Shown here: in pieces, positions 1 through 6,602 of the stretch
Layout of the letters: every line of letters starts with the position of its first letter
Numbering within the stretch: the stretch's first letter is position 1
Notes under the pieces: model-generated
Seen by the model: the letters and a program-made list of their open reading frames with translations, nothing else
Database searches by the model: none
What the model was told of the DNA's origin: nothing
Translations under genes and position numbers: made by a program
Source of the DNA: Bacillota bacterium
Lineage (GTDB): Bacteria > Bacillota > Tb-RUG-66
Direction: 5' to 3'
DNA: 12,267 bases
Assembly (NCBI GenBank): GCA_016288255.1
Contig: JAEEYS010000123.1
Location: forward strand, 1 to 12,267

Positions 1-535
1 AAATACCTACTTTCGGATTGTCTACGCCCAATTTTTTGGTAAAATCCAAGCTGTTTAAAATAATTTGTTTTTTCATTTCCAGATCCGGTTCCGGATTCAT
101 GCCGCAGTCCGTAATAAACAACAATTTATGATAAGAAGGCACCTCAAAGATCGAGATATGAGACATCACTTTTTCTGTTCTGAAACAGCTGTCTTTGGAT
201 ACGATCACCCTGAGCAGGTCCGCTGTCTGGATTTTTCCTTTCATGATAAAATCCGCTTTTCCCTCATGGATCAAAGAAACCGCTTTTCTTGCCGCAGCGA
301 TATTATCCTTTTCGTCTATGATCGCCACTTTGTCCCCTTCTAAAGATAATTCCTTTAAACAGTCTTTTATTTTGTCCGCATCTCCCACCAGCAAAGGTTC
401 TACCATACCGTTTTGATACGCCTTAAAAACCGCTTCCAGTGTATGACTGTCCTCTGCCGCTACTACAACTACCCTCTTTTTCTTTTCTCCTCCCTGAAAC
501 TTCTGGATCAATTCCTGATAACTCTGATACCTCAT
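1..535 (-). CDS. ptb: Phosphate butyryltransferase (phosphotransacetylase family), C-terminus cut by the window edge
   Basis: This cytoplasmic enzyme exchanges CoA for phosphate on butyryl-CoA (or a related branched/short acyl-CoA). The resulting acyl phosphate normally feeds a kinase that makes ATP. The visible 178 residues match the Ptb branch: an N-terminal KKRVVVVAAED strand, then GMVEPLLVGDADKIK near residues 44-58, ADFIMKGKIQTADLLR near 95-110, a SHISIFEVPSYHKLLF block and ITDCGMNPEPDLEMK near 145-159. The usual family length is about 300 residues, so roughly the last 120 lie outside the window. The only plausible start is ATG at 533-535; AAAGGA lies 13-14 nt upstream, which is a long spacing. 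The substrate could be acetyl-CoA, but acetyl-specific Pta enzymes usually begin differently and are longer. A butyrate kinase gene may follow beyond position 1. A long hairpin precedes the start. Confidence 0.85.
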   Translation of the reverse strand, partial: MRYQSYQELIQKFQGGEKKKRVVVVAAEDSHTLEAVFKAYQNGMVEPLLVGDADKIKDCLKELSLEGDKVAIIDEKDNIAAARKAVSLIHEGKADFIMKGKIQTADLLRVIVSKDSCFRTEKVMSHISIFEVPSYHKLLFITDCGMNPEPDLEMKKQIILNSLDFTKKLGVDNPKVGI

Positions 536-568
536 GAAAAATGTTACGTCCTTTCAAGTAGTATGGAA

Positions 569-629
569 CCCGCACGTTTTTTTACGGATTTTCTATTGAT
601 TTACAGCCCGTAAAAATTTAAGGTGCGGG
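569..629 (-). promoter_or_regulatory. Long imperfect hairpin in the leader of the butyryltransferase gene
   Basis: An inverted repeat has an outer 7-bp arm (569-575 with 623-629, CCCGCAC/GTGCGGG) and an inner 9-bp arm (579-587 with 608-616, TTTTTACGG/CCGTAAAAA). A small asymmetric internal loop and a loop of about 20 nt separate them. It ends 34 nt before the ATG of ptb. Neither side is followed by a U-run, so it does not look like an intrinsic terminator. A leader structure controlling translation or mRNA stability, or a protein-binding site, fits better. The arms are read directly from the sequence; the function is unknown. Confidence 0.5.
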
Positions 630-649
630 AATTTCATCTGTTTCATCAT
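593..649 (-). other. Possible 18-codon leader ORF overlapping the hairpin
   Basis: An ATG-ATG start at 644-649 opens an 18-codon frame reading MMKQMKFPHLKFLRAVNQ and ending in TAG at 593-595, inside the hairpin loop. Translation would therefore run through the 5' arm of the hairpin. An AGGAGG sequence (676-681) lies 26 nt upstream of the first ATG, too far for ordinary initiation, and nothing closer looks like a binding site. The codon string shows no bias for any amino acid that would suggest classical attenuation. It may be a chance frame and is recorded because of its position. Confidence 0.15.
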
Positions 650-712
650 GAGTATTTCAAACAGAAAGCCGATGTCCTCCTGTTTTATTTCACTTTAACC
701 CTCTGAACCACT

Positions 713-746
713 GCTTTTTCACTTATTTTTTGAAAAAGCCTTTTTT
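713..746 (+). terminator. Terminator-like hairpin oriented on the plus strand
   Basis: There is a perfect 9-bp inverted repeat: GCTTTTTCA at 713-721 and TGAAAAAGC at 731-739. It is followed on the plus strand by C and six T residues (741-746). The minus-strand side lacks a U-run, so it would not terminate the minus-strand genes around it. The stem is AT-rich and therefore weak. It would stop rightward transcription running antisense from the ptb region. Confidence 0.3.
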
Positions 747-851
747 ATTCTTTTTTAATCTTCCTGAATTCCTTGTCTGTTTCAATTGTTTTAGCTCTTT
801 CTGCCGCTTCTCATTTTTCCTTTTTTACTCTTTCATCAGCCAAAGCTTTTT

Positions 852-2486
852 CTATTTGGAAAGCTTCCCATAATTTAACAGTCCGTCTTTCGGAAGAGCA
901 AACCCTTTCAAGTCGGGCTGATACCCGTCATAAAGCACGGGAGACACTATGGTAAAATAAGGAAGCTCTGTTGTCCATATCTGCCGGATCTCTTGTGGTA
1001 TCTCTCCTTTTCTGCCGGAAAAAGAAGCGCTTTGATATTCTTCCAGCAAAGAAGTCACCGTTTCACCATCGTAATCCATTTTTCTATCATAGATCACTTC
1101 ACTGTACATGGCAAAATCATTCTTCAAAAAAGGAGTCCGCATCTCTAGCCACGCTTCCAAACTGTTTTCTTTCACCCGCCTGGAAAAAGTCCCTTCATCC
1201 AATTTTTCAATGGTCAAGCCGATCCCGATCTCTTTGAAAGAAGCTTCCAGTAAAGAAGCGATTTTTTCCTCCGAGGCATTTTCCGATTTTACGGATAATA
1301 CCATCTCCAATCCACGCTCTGCCCATCCGCTTTCTCTCATCAGCTCTTTTGCTTTTTCCATATCCGTCTGATAAGGCATAACCGGATGCACCGTCATGCC
1401 GGAAAGTTTCTTTTCCTGTCCCTCGTATATTTCCTTTGTGATCTCTTGATAAGGGATGGCGTAAGCGATGCTTTGGCGAAGAAGTGTATCGTTATAAGGA
1501 AGCAGCTGATAGCTGATCCCCAAAAAAACACTGCTGTCTGTCGGGACCACTTCATACAAAACCTGTTTATTTCCTTCTTCCGCGGCTCTTTTCGGGTCAA
1601 CGGCGATCAATCCTTCCCCGATATCGATAGACCCTTCCTGCAGCAAATTGATCCTGGCCGCGGAATCATATACGGTCCGAAACAATATCCTGCTGAAATA
1701 AGGATCCCTTCCGGGAAATTGATCGTTCCTTACAATGACATATTCTCCGTTTTCATTGATCTCTTCAAACATATAAAGGCCGGAACCTACATAGTTTTCA
1801 TTAACATACTTTTCCGCATAGGGATCCTCATAGGAGGTATTCAGCTTCAATTCTTCGCTGTCCAAGATCCCAAAGCGCGGGCTTGTCAGGATCTCCAATA
1901 ACAATTCCGACGCCGTATCCAAACGGATCGTCAATTCATAATTCCCCGTTTGCGTGATCTGACTCATGTCATAAACGCCTGCCAGGTTCAGTAAAAAGGC
2001 TCCCTGGCTGTTGATCCCAAAAGTCCTTTCCAGCGTATAACAAACATCCTTTGCCGTCAGCCTGTTCCCCGTTTTGGGAAAAACGATGTCATCTCTGATA
2101 AAAAGCCGCAGCAGCTTGTTTTCATTTTCATAAACATAAGCTTTCGCAGCGCCCAAAAAGTCACTGTATCCTTCTTCTTGTTCCGTTACTTCCCCTTTGT
2201 TCTCGATCACTTCTTCCGATAAGATCGTATGATACAGATTTTTGATGATCTCATCGTTTTGTATAGTAGAGTGATAAGCGGGATCGATGGATTCTATATT
2301 GTTCTTGATCCCAATGGTCAGCACGGTTTCATTTCTCGGGTTCCTCCCCGGAAAATCCGCTTTCAAATAGGCGATTGTCAATAGGATCAGGCATATAAAA
2401 AGTAAGATCAGACCCAACATGATCCATGTTGTTTTTCTGACTTGTGTTATGGAAAATTTTGCTTTTCTGCTTTCCATTTGGTCCAC
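852..2486 (-). CDS. Membrane-anchored extracellular solute-binding protein, family 5 (peptide/nickel type)
   Basis: This is a 544-residue ABC-importer binding protein of the SBP_bac_5 (OppA/DppA) family. A hydrophobic helix at about residues 21-41 follows a basic N-terminus. No cysteine sits in a lipobox context there, so the protein appears to stay attached by an uncleaved transmembrane segment, with the binding domain outside. Family features include the opening strand TVLTIGI (54-60), SIDPA (66-70), NRLTAKDVCYTLERTF (141-156), GSGLYMFEE (234-242) and the helix AKELMRESGW (379-388). GTG at 2484-2486 is chosen as start because AGGAG lies 10 nt upstream; the in-frame ATG at 2475-2477 would leave 19 nt. 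The gene begins 34 bp after malic enzyme and probably shares its transcript. The ligand cannot be read; peptides are likely, and it could serve the OppBCDF importer at 6735-10630. Confidence 0.85.
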   Translation of the reverse strand: MDQMESRKAKFSITQVRKTTWIMLGLILLFICLILLTIAYLKADFPGRNPRNETVLTIGIKNNIESIDPAYHSTIQNDEIIKNLYHTILSEEVIENKGEVTEQEEGYSDFLGAAKAYVYENENKLLRLFIRDDIVFPKTGNRLTAKDVCYTLERTFGINSQGAFLLNLAGVYDMSQITQTGNYELTIRLDTASELLLEILTSPRFGILDSEELKLNTSYEDPYAEKYVNENYVGSGLYMFEEINENGEYVIVRNDQFPGRDPYFSRILFRTVYDSAARINLLQEGSIDIGEGLIAVDPKRAAEEGNKQVLYEVVPTDSSVFLGISYQLLPYNDTLLRQSIAYAIPYQEITKEIYEGQEKKLSGMTVHPVMPYQTDMEKAKELMRESGWAERGLEMVLSVKSENASEEKIASLLEASFKEIGIGLTIEKLDEGTFSRRVKENSLEAWLEMRTPFLKNDFAMYSEVIYDRKMDYDGETVTSLLEEYQSASFSGRKGEIPQEIRQIWTTELPYFTIVSPVLYDGYQPDLKGFALPKDGLLNYGKLSK

Positions 2487-2520
2487 TTGCCTGTTTCTCC
2501 TTTCCGCATCGCGCCTGCTT

Positions 2521-3696
2521 TTAGATCCTTGCTGCCTTTGTTCTTTTTGCCGCTTCTATCACACGCTTTGCCACATTTTCCGATACCCTTTCATCAAAAG
2601 GATTGGGAATGATATAATCCGCGCAGAGTTCTTCCTTTGAAACCAGCTCTGCAATGGCATAAGCAGCCGCTTCTTTCATTTCTTCATTGATATCCGATGC
2701 TCTGGCATCCAACGCGCCTCGCAGCACCCCCGGGAACGCCAGCACATTGTTGATTTGATTCTTAAAATCAGATCGGCCTGTTGCCACCACTTTGGCGCCG
2801 GCTTTTTTTGCCAGATCGGGCATGATCTCCGGCGTAGGATTTGCCATCGCAAACAGTATCGGGTCTTTTGCCATGGAAGAGACCATTTCTTCCGTCACCA
2901 TATTCCCTTTGGAAAGGCCGATAAAAACGTCCCTTCCTTTTATGCTGTCTTTTAAGGTGCCTCTTATCCCCTCTTTGTTGCTGATACGGCTGATGGCTTC
3001 TTTATAGGGGTTCATCCCTTCTGCTCTTCCGGCATAGATCGCTCCTTTGCTGTCGTTTAAGATCAAATCCTTTACGCCGCTTTTGATCAAAAGCTTGGAT
3101 ACCGCCATGGCGGCGGCTCCCGCGCCGTTTACGCAAACCGTCAGCTCCTTCAGCTCTTTTCCTACCACTTTTGCGGCGTTGATCAGTCCCGCCAATACAA
3201 CGATCGCCGTACCGTGCTGATCGTCATGGAACACCGGAATATCCATTTCTTTCTTCAACCGTTCTTCCACTTCAAAGCATTGGGGCGCGCCGATATCCTC
3301 TAAATTGATCGCCCCAAACACCGGTTCCAGATATTTGACAGTTTCCACCAAAGTATCGGTATCCTGGATAGGAAGGCAGATTGGAAAAGCATCGATCCCC
3401 CCAAACGCTTTGAATAAAATGGCTTTTCCTTCCATGACCGGTACAGAAGCTTCCGCCCCGATATTTCCCAAGCCCAAAACAGCGGTACCGTTGGAAACCA
3501 CCGCGACTAAATTTCCTTTTGCCGTGTAATCATACAGCTTGTTTTTATCTTTATAGATTTCCCTGCAAGGCTCCGCCACCCCGGGCGTATAAGCCGTGCT
3601 CAGGTCTTCTTTTGTTTTTAAAGGCACTTTGCTTTCTACTTTGATTTTGCCCTGATTTTCTTGATGTAATTTCAACGCCAATTCATAAAAATCCAT
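2521..3696 (-). CDS. Malic enzyme (oxaloacetate-decarboxylating malate dehydrogenase)
   Basis: This cytoplasmic enzyme converts malate plus NAD(P)+ to pyruvate, CO2 and NAD(P)H. It is a complete 391-residue member of the short bacterial malic enzyme group, without a phosphotransacetylase-like tail. Visible hallmarks are catalytic Tyr36 in TAYTPGVAEPC, Lys91 in EGKAILFK, the metal-binding acids in NLEDIG (131-136) and FHDDQHGTA (156-164), a GAGAAAMA dinucleotide loop (191-198), MANPTPEI (284-291) and the terminal-domain QINNVLAFPG (314-323). The ATG has AGGAG a few bases upstream and an extended -10 promoter about 45 bp away. The binding-protein gene follows after 34 bp. Cofactor choice (NAD or NADP) cannot be settled by eye. 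Members of this group carry various symbols (maeA, maeB, ytsJ, mleA), so none is given. Confidence 0.95.
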   Translation of the reverse strand: MDFYELALKLHQENQGKIKVESKVPLKTKEDLSTAYTPGVAEPCREIYKDKNKLYDYTAKGNLVAVVSNGTAVLGLGNIGAEASVPVMEGKAILFKAFGGIDAFPICLPIQDTDTLVETVKYLEPVFGAINLEDIGAPQCFEVEERLKKEMDIPVFHDDQHGTAIVVLAGLINAAKVVGKELKELTVCVNGAGAAAMAVSKLLIKSGVKDLILNDSKGAIYAGRAEGMNPYKEAISRISNKEGIRGTLKDSIKGRDVFIGLSKGNMVTEEMVSSMAKDPILFAMANPTPEIMPDLAKKAGAKVVATGRSDFKNQINNVLAFPGVLRGALDARASDINEEMKEAAAYAIAELVSKEELCADYIIPNPFDERVSENVAKRVIEAAKRTKAARI

Positions 3697-3737
3697 TGTT
3701 TTCTCCTATCCTTTTTGATATTCAGGCACTCAAATTT

Positions 3738-3746
3738 ATTATATCA
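3738..3746 (-). promoter_or_regulatory. Extended -10 promoter of the malic enzyme gene
   Basis: The minus strand reads TGATATAAT, a perfect TGn-TATAAT extended -10. It would start transcription about 35 nt before the malic enzyme ATG. No good TTGACA-like -35 lies 16-18 nt upstream, which is acceptable for an extended -10 promoter. The call comes from motif and position only. Confidence 0.6.
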
Positions 3747-3840
3747 TGGACAACTCTCTTTTAAAATACGTCATTCCATCATATTTTCAAAGAGCCTCTC
3801 TTCTTCTTTCTTTTTTACCGGAAAAGCCTGCTTTCTCCAT

Positions 3841-3876
3841 ATAAAAACCGCAAAACGATTGTTTTGCGGTTTTTAT
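3841..3876 (-). terminator. Intrinsic terminator after the M24 peptidase gene (probably bidirectional)
   Basis: A perfect 16-bp stem (3841-3856 with 3861-3876) encloses a 4-nt loop and contains the core CCGCAAAAC/GTTTTGCGG. The flanking A and T tracts give a U-tail in either direction. It begins 27 bp beyond the stop codon of the peptidase gene and separates it from the malic enzyme promoter. Confidence 0.9.
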
Positions 3877-3903
3877 GATGTTCTATTCTATAGAGAGATA
3901 AAC

Positions 3904-5073
3904 TTATTTTACCAAATAGAGACCGTCTTGTCTGGTCGTCATCAATTTGCAGCCGTCTTTTGTGACATAAGCCATATCTTCTTGTCCTACAATGCCTCTG
4001 TCTGTTCTGACATTCAAGTCAACGGTAAAGACCATGGATTCTTCTACCGGTAATTTGATCTTGCATTTTGGAGACAAGCTGATACCGCCGTCATGAGTTT
4101 TTCTGCCTACTTGGTGTCCAAAACCAAATGGGAAATTCGGATATCCGAAAGACAACAGATTTTCTCTGGCTGCCTGGTCTACCGCTACCGGATCAGCGCC
4201 CGGTTTCAAGGCTTTCATTCCTACATCAACAGAATCTTGTACCCGTTTGAAAGCTTCTTTTACATGTTCCGGCGCATCGGTTTCACCGTCTTTTAAGATA
4301 TAATATACTCTTTGTACGTCAGAGCAGTAATCATCAATCTTGACCCCAAAGTCTACTGTGATGACATCACCCGGTTTTGCAGCCAATTCTGTTGGTGCAT
4401 TGTGTCCCATAACGGTATCCGGTCCCAGCATAACGCCCGGGCATTGTGCTTCCTGCCAAGAAGTTTCGCAGCCATAGTATTTGGTTCTTTCCACAAACCA
4501 TCTGTGGATATCGATCTGAGATACGCCTGCTGTAATAAAGCTTTTTGCATCTTCAAAGATCTTTTCCGTGATTTCTATGGCTTTCATCAAGCTTTTGTAT
4601 TCTTCTTCTGTCTTTCTACCTCTTAATTTAATGATCAGCGTTTCTGCGGAAACGATTTCGCCCTGATAGCCGTATTCTTTCAAATCTTTCATCAGTTTCG
4701 TATACAAGCCGTGGCTCAAGCCGTCCGCTGCTACGTCTTCTTCGGAATAGTTCAAAGCAATTTTATTTGGTTTTACTTCGTCCAAAACCTGGAACAATGT
4801 TTCTTTTACATCTTTATAATACATTTTTACATCATCATAAAGACCGGAAGGTTCGATCCCGGAAACGTCCAATTCGCCTGCCATACCGATTTTTTTACCG
4901 TCTTTTGTCACACAAATAGCGGTAATATGGTTCCATTCACAAGGGCTGATAAAAGGCAGTACCGGTTCTGTATTCATAGAAGTTTCCCGTGCCATGGTGA
5001 TCCATAAATCAATGTCCAGTTCGTTTAAAAGCTTTACTGCTTCGTCCAGTTTTTGTTTTTGTAACGTATACAT
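3904..5073 (-). CDS. M24-family metallopeptidase (Xaa-Pro aminopeptidase/prolidase-like)
   Basis: This is a 389-residue cytoplasmic pita-bread-fold peptidase with an N-terminal creatinase-like domain (about 1-150) and a C-terminal M24 domain. M24 enzymes mostly cleave Xaa-Pro bonds or dipeptides with two metal ions. Candidate ligands are Asp241 (VDFG), Asp252 (CSDVQR), His320 (FGFGHQVG), Asp352 (TVDLN) and Glu365 (GQED). Position 352 is Glu in most of the family (TIEPG), so this enzyme may have altered activity. His224 (MGHNAP) fits the usual substrate-side histidine. ATG at 5071-5073 is favoured: AGGAG lies 7 nt upstream and the protein then opens in the usual way. A TTG at 5119-5121, with AAGGAG 9 nt upstream, would add 16 residues. 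The gene has its own promoter and terminator. It shares the LNYSE and IVSAE blocks with the M24 protein at the right edge of the window, so the two are paralogues. Confidence 0.9.
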   Translation of the reverse strand: MYTLQKQKLDEAVKLLNELDIDLWITMARETSMNTEPVLPFISPCEWNHITAICVTKDGKKIGMAGELDVSGIEPSGLYDDVKMYYKDVKETLFQVLDEVKPNKIALNYSEEDVAADGLSHGLYTKLMKDLKEYGYQGEIVSAETLIIKLRGRKTEEEYKSLMKAIEITEKIFEDAKSFITAGVSQIDIHRWFVERTKYYGCETSWQEAQCPGVMLGPDTVMGHNAPTELAAKPGDVITVDFGVKIDDYCSDVQRVYYILKDGETDAPEHVKEAFKRVQDSVDVGMKALKPGADPVAVDQAARENLLSFGYPNFPFGFGHQVGRKTHDGGISLSPKCKIKLPVEESMVFTVDLNVRTDRGIVGQEDMAYVTKDGCKLMTTRQDGLYLVK

Positions 5074-5154
5074 TTCATCTCTCCTATCTTTTTTGATTTT
5101 TTTGTAAGGTTCTTTCGCCAAAACGCTTTTCTCCTTACATTTCACTACGATACT

Positions 5155-5183
5155 ATCTTATCACTTCGGCATAGAAACGGCAA
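5155..5183 (-). promoter_or_regulatory. Promoter of the M24 peptidase gene
   Basis: The minus strand reads TTGCCG, a 17-nt spacer and TAAGAT, with TG placed one base before the -10 (extended -10). The expected start of transcription near 5148 leaves a leader of about 75 nt to the favoured ATG at 5073. It also rules out a GTG in the same frame at 5143-5145 as a normally led start. Confidence 0.7.
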
Positions 5184-5440
5184 TGATTTTACGGGAATTT
5201 TATTCTGTCCGCTATTCTTTCTTTTCATGGCCTGCCTTTCTGTCTGCCTTTTGTCTGTCTTTTTATTTGTCTTTCTATCTACTGTTTTTCATTGTTACCT
5301 TCATCCTCTGTTTTCCCTTTGTTTTTCTTTCCTGCTTCCTGCCTTTATCCGTTTAGCGGACGCCTCTTTTTACGCAAAACGTCTGCTTCTCACGGACAAA
5401 CTCCGTTTTCCCCTTTTCTCTTTCTTTTTTCCTCTTAGAT
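5184..5440. other. Gene-free, pyrimidine-rich spacer
   Basis: The plus strand is dominated by T and C. At about 5230-5285 it contains a loose run of CTGTCTTT-like units, resembling a decayed short repeat. A weak inverted repeat with one wobble pair lies at 5355-5362 and 5380-5387. I see no gene, promoter or RNA element here. A 176-codon plus-strand frame across 5227-5757 is a product of the base bias and runs antisense to a lipoprotein gene. Confidence 0.5.
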
Positions 5441-5444
5441 CGCA

Positions 5445-5478
5445 TAAAAAAAGTGCCTCAAGAAAACTTGAAGCACTT
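5445..5478 (-). terminator. Intrinsic terminator of the small lipoprotein gene
   Basis: On the minus strand a 12-bp stem (AAGTGCTTCAAG with CTTGAGGCACTT, one G-U pair, 5467-5478 with 5451-5462) has a TTTT loop and leads into a run of T residues. It starts 16 bp after the lipoprotein stop codon. The opposite side is also T-rich, so it may work both ways. Confidence 0.9.
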
Positions 5479-5494
5479 TATTTTTATTTTGCTT

Positions 5495-5755
5495 TTATTC
5501 CGCCGGTACAGTATCGGTATTCCCCGTATCGTTGTTTCCAGCCACACCGTTTCCTGTGCTGCCGTTATCCATGGTACCGTTATCGGTCATACCGCCGTCA
5601 TTTGTACCGTTATCTGTGGTTCCCGTTCCGTCGTCGCCACTATCCACGATACCGCTGTCATCCGTATCGTTGTTTGTCGTTCCGCCACCGGCACATCCCG
5701 CCAAAATACCGAACGTCAAAACCAAAACCAGCATCAAAGCGAAAATTTTTTTCAT
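5495..5755 (-). CDS. Small lipoprotein with a low-complexity Thr/Asp/Asn/Gly tail
   Basis: This is an 86-residue exported protein. Residues 1-20 form a lipoprotein signal peptide (MKKIF, hydrophobic core) ending in the lipobox LAGC, with Cys21 as the lipid anchor. The remaining 65 residues are almost wholly Gly, Thr, Asp, Asn and Ser, with loose repeats of TDNGT/MDNGS type, and show no recognisable domain. Such a tail is probably disordered and could act as a surface spacer. ATG at 5753-5755 is chosen because AAGGAGG lies 9 nt upstream and the signal peptide begins there; an in-frame upstream ATG at 5812 would bury the signal peptide. A TATAAT sits about 100 bp upstream and a terminator just downstream, so it is probably transcribed alone. 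Function is unknown. Confidence 0.75.
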   Translation of the reverse strand: MKKIFALMLVLVLTFGILAGCAGGGTTNNDTDDSGIVDSGDDGTGTTDNGTNDGGMTDNGTMDNGSTGNGVAGNNDTGNTDTVPAE

Positions 5756-5856
5756 GATCTGTTTCCTCCTTTTGTGATAGATCGCTGCTGCCGCAGCCAT
5801 ATTGGCATTCAAAAGATAGATACTCTGGTTTCCTATCTCTGTTTCACTCCAAAGTT

Positions 5857-5862
5857 ATTATA
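5857..5862 (-). promoter_or_regulatory. Probable -10 element for the small lipoprotein gene
   Basis: The minus strand carries a perfect TATAAT about 100 bp before the lipoprotein ATG. No recognisable -35 lies at the normal distance, so the promoter may depend on an activator or another sigma factor, or may be weak. The predicted leader of about 95 nt holds only tiny GC-rich inverted repeats around 5787-5806. Confidence 0.45.
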
Positions 5863-5917
5863 TCCATTGTAAAATTTTGTATACTTCTATCTTTTCTTTT
5901 TTATGCCAATCCCACAC

Positions 5918-5938
5918 AAAAAGCGCAAACAGCTTTTT
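5918..5938 (-). terminator. Weak terminator-like hairpin after the larger lipoprotein gene
   Basis: A 7-bp stem (AAAAAGC with GCTTTTT, 7-nt loop) lies 46 bp beyond the stop codon at 5984. The T-run is part of the stem and is followed by GTGTG, not by a longer U-tail. At best it is a partial terminator, and read-through into the small lipoprotein gene is possible. Confidence 0.35.
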
Positions 5939-5983
5939 CCGCGTGACTTCCGAAGGATCCGCCGCTATCTCTTTTGTCTTTTT

Positions 5984-6538
5984 TTATTCGTTGATCTTAA
6001 ATGTTTCCAGCATTTTGTTGATGCTTTCTCTGTTTTCTTCCGTTTTGCTGTTTAATGTCCAGCCAACCAATTGTACAAAATAAGTATCGTTTTCTAAAGT
6101 ATCCACCCAGTAATGCACATTGACATTGCTGATCGTTCCGGTCAATTCCCCTTTATATCCATTGTATCCGTTAATGGTAGCCGTTGCCGGATCCACTGCT
6201 TCCGCATCTGTCAGCGCGCTTTTCATTTGTTCAAAAATAAAGTTGGTATACTGTTCCAGATCCATAGCGATATCCGCTTTGTTTTCCGCGATCACAACCG
6301 CATATCTTTCTGTGGATTTGTCTGCCGCTTCAATCACAGCAACATCGTTCAATTCATGGGAACCGCTTAAATTTTCCCAGCTTTCGTCCGCTGTAAACTG
6401 AAATTTACTGTCTGTGCTGGCAAGTACAGTCCCTGCCGTTTCGTTTCCACCGTCATTTCCGCCGCTGCAGCCAACCATCAACGCGCAAAACAGCATCATA
6501 ACTACCAATAAACTGATTCCTTTTTGCATTGTTTTCAT
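5984..6538 (-). CDS. Putative lipoprotein of unknown function, 184 residues
   Basis: The protein has a lipoprotein signal peptide (residues 1-23) with lipobox LMVGC and anchor Cys24, then a Gly/Asn-rich linker to about 37. A compact domain follows (about 40-184) with alternating beta segments: FQFTADESWENL (46-57), RYAVVIAENKAD (78-89), YNGYKGELTG (125-134), VHYWVDTLENDTYFVQLVGWT (141-161) and a terminal helix. The pattern recalls the PsbP/DcrB-like secreted domains found in many Firmicutes lipoproteins, but this is an impression of fold only. ATG at 6536-6538 has AAGGGG 8 nt upstream. It lies between the opp terminator and the smaller lipoprotein gene, with its own promoter. No partner or substrate can be named. 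Confidence 0.8.
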   Translation of the reverse strand: MKTMQKGISLLVVMMLFCALMVGCSGGNDGGNETAGTVLASTDSKFQFTADESWENLSGSHELNDVAVIEAADKSTERYAVVIAENKADIAMDLEQYTNFIFEQMKSALTDAEAVDPATATINGYNGYKGELTGTISNVNVHYWVDTLENDTYFVQLVGWTLNSKTEENRESINKMLETFKINE

Positions 6539-6573
6539 CTTGTTTTCCCCTTTTTTGTAACATTTTCAAATAA

Positions 6574-6602
6574 AATGTATCATTTTTCTTCTTTCTATGC
6601 AA
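6574..6602 (-). promoter_or_regulatory. Probable promoter of the 184-residue lipoprotein gene, overlapped by an inverted repeat
   Basis: The minus strand reads TTGCAT, a 17-nt spacer and TACATT, with TG in the extended -10 position. The -35 and -10 matches are moderate. A 7-bp inverted repeat (ACATTTT/AAAATGT, 6560-6566 and 6572-6578) overlaps the -10 and expected start point and could be an operator. A direct repeat GATTCA-CCT-GATTCA lies further upstream at 6626-6640. Confidence 0.45.

Larger units (their letters stand above)
536..851. other. Gene-free stretch between the binding-protein and ptb genes
   Basis: On the minus strand this stretch is very purine-rich. I see no intrinsic terminator after the binding-protein stop codon and no convincing -35/-10 pair for ptb. 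It holds the leader hairpin (569-629), an isolated AGGAGG (676-681) and an inverted repeat at 713-739 whose U-run lies on the plus strand. Short Lys/Glu-rich frames after the binding-protein stop are interrupted by stop codons and look like a result of purine bias. Read-through from the upstream operon into ptb is possible. Confidence 0.5.

Noticed and set aside
569..629. Intrinsic terminator before ptb
   Set aside because: The hairpin is long, but no U-run follows it on either strand.
740..851. Lys/Glu-rich minus-strand frames after the binding-protein stop, possibly a decayed gene
   Set aside because: They are interrupted by several stops and explained by the very purine-rich strand; no start site or family resemblance.
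1386..1901. Plus-strand frame of 171 codons
   Set aside because: It is antisense to the well-supported family 5 binding protein and has no independent signals.
5227..5757. Plus-strand frame of 176 codons
   Set aside because: It is rich in Phe/Leu/Arg/Tyr from pyrimidine bias, runs antisense to the lipoprotein gene and its terminator, and has no ribosome binding site or recognisable domain.
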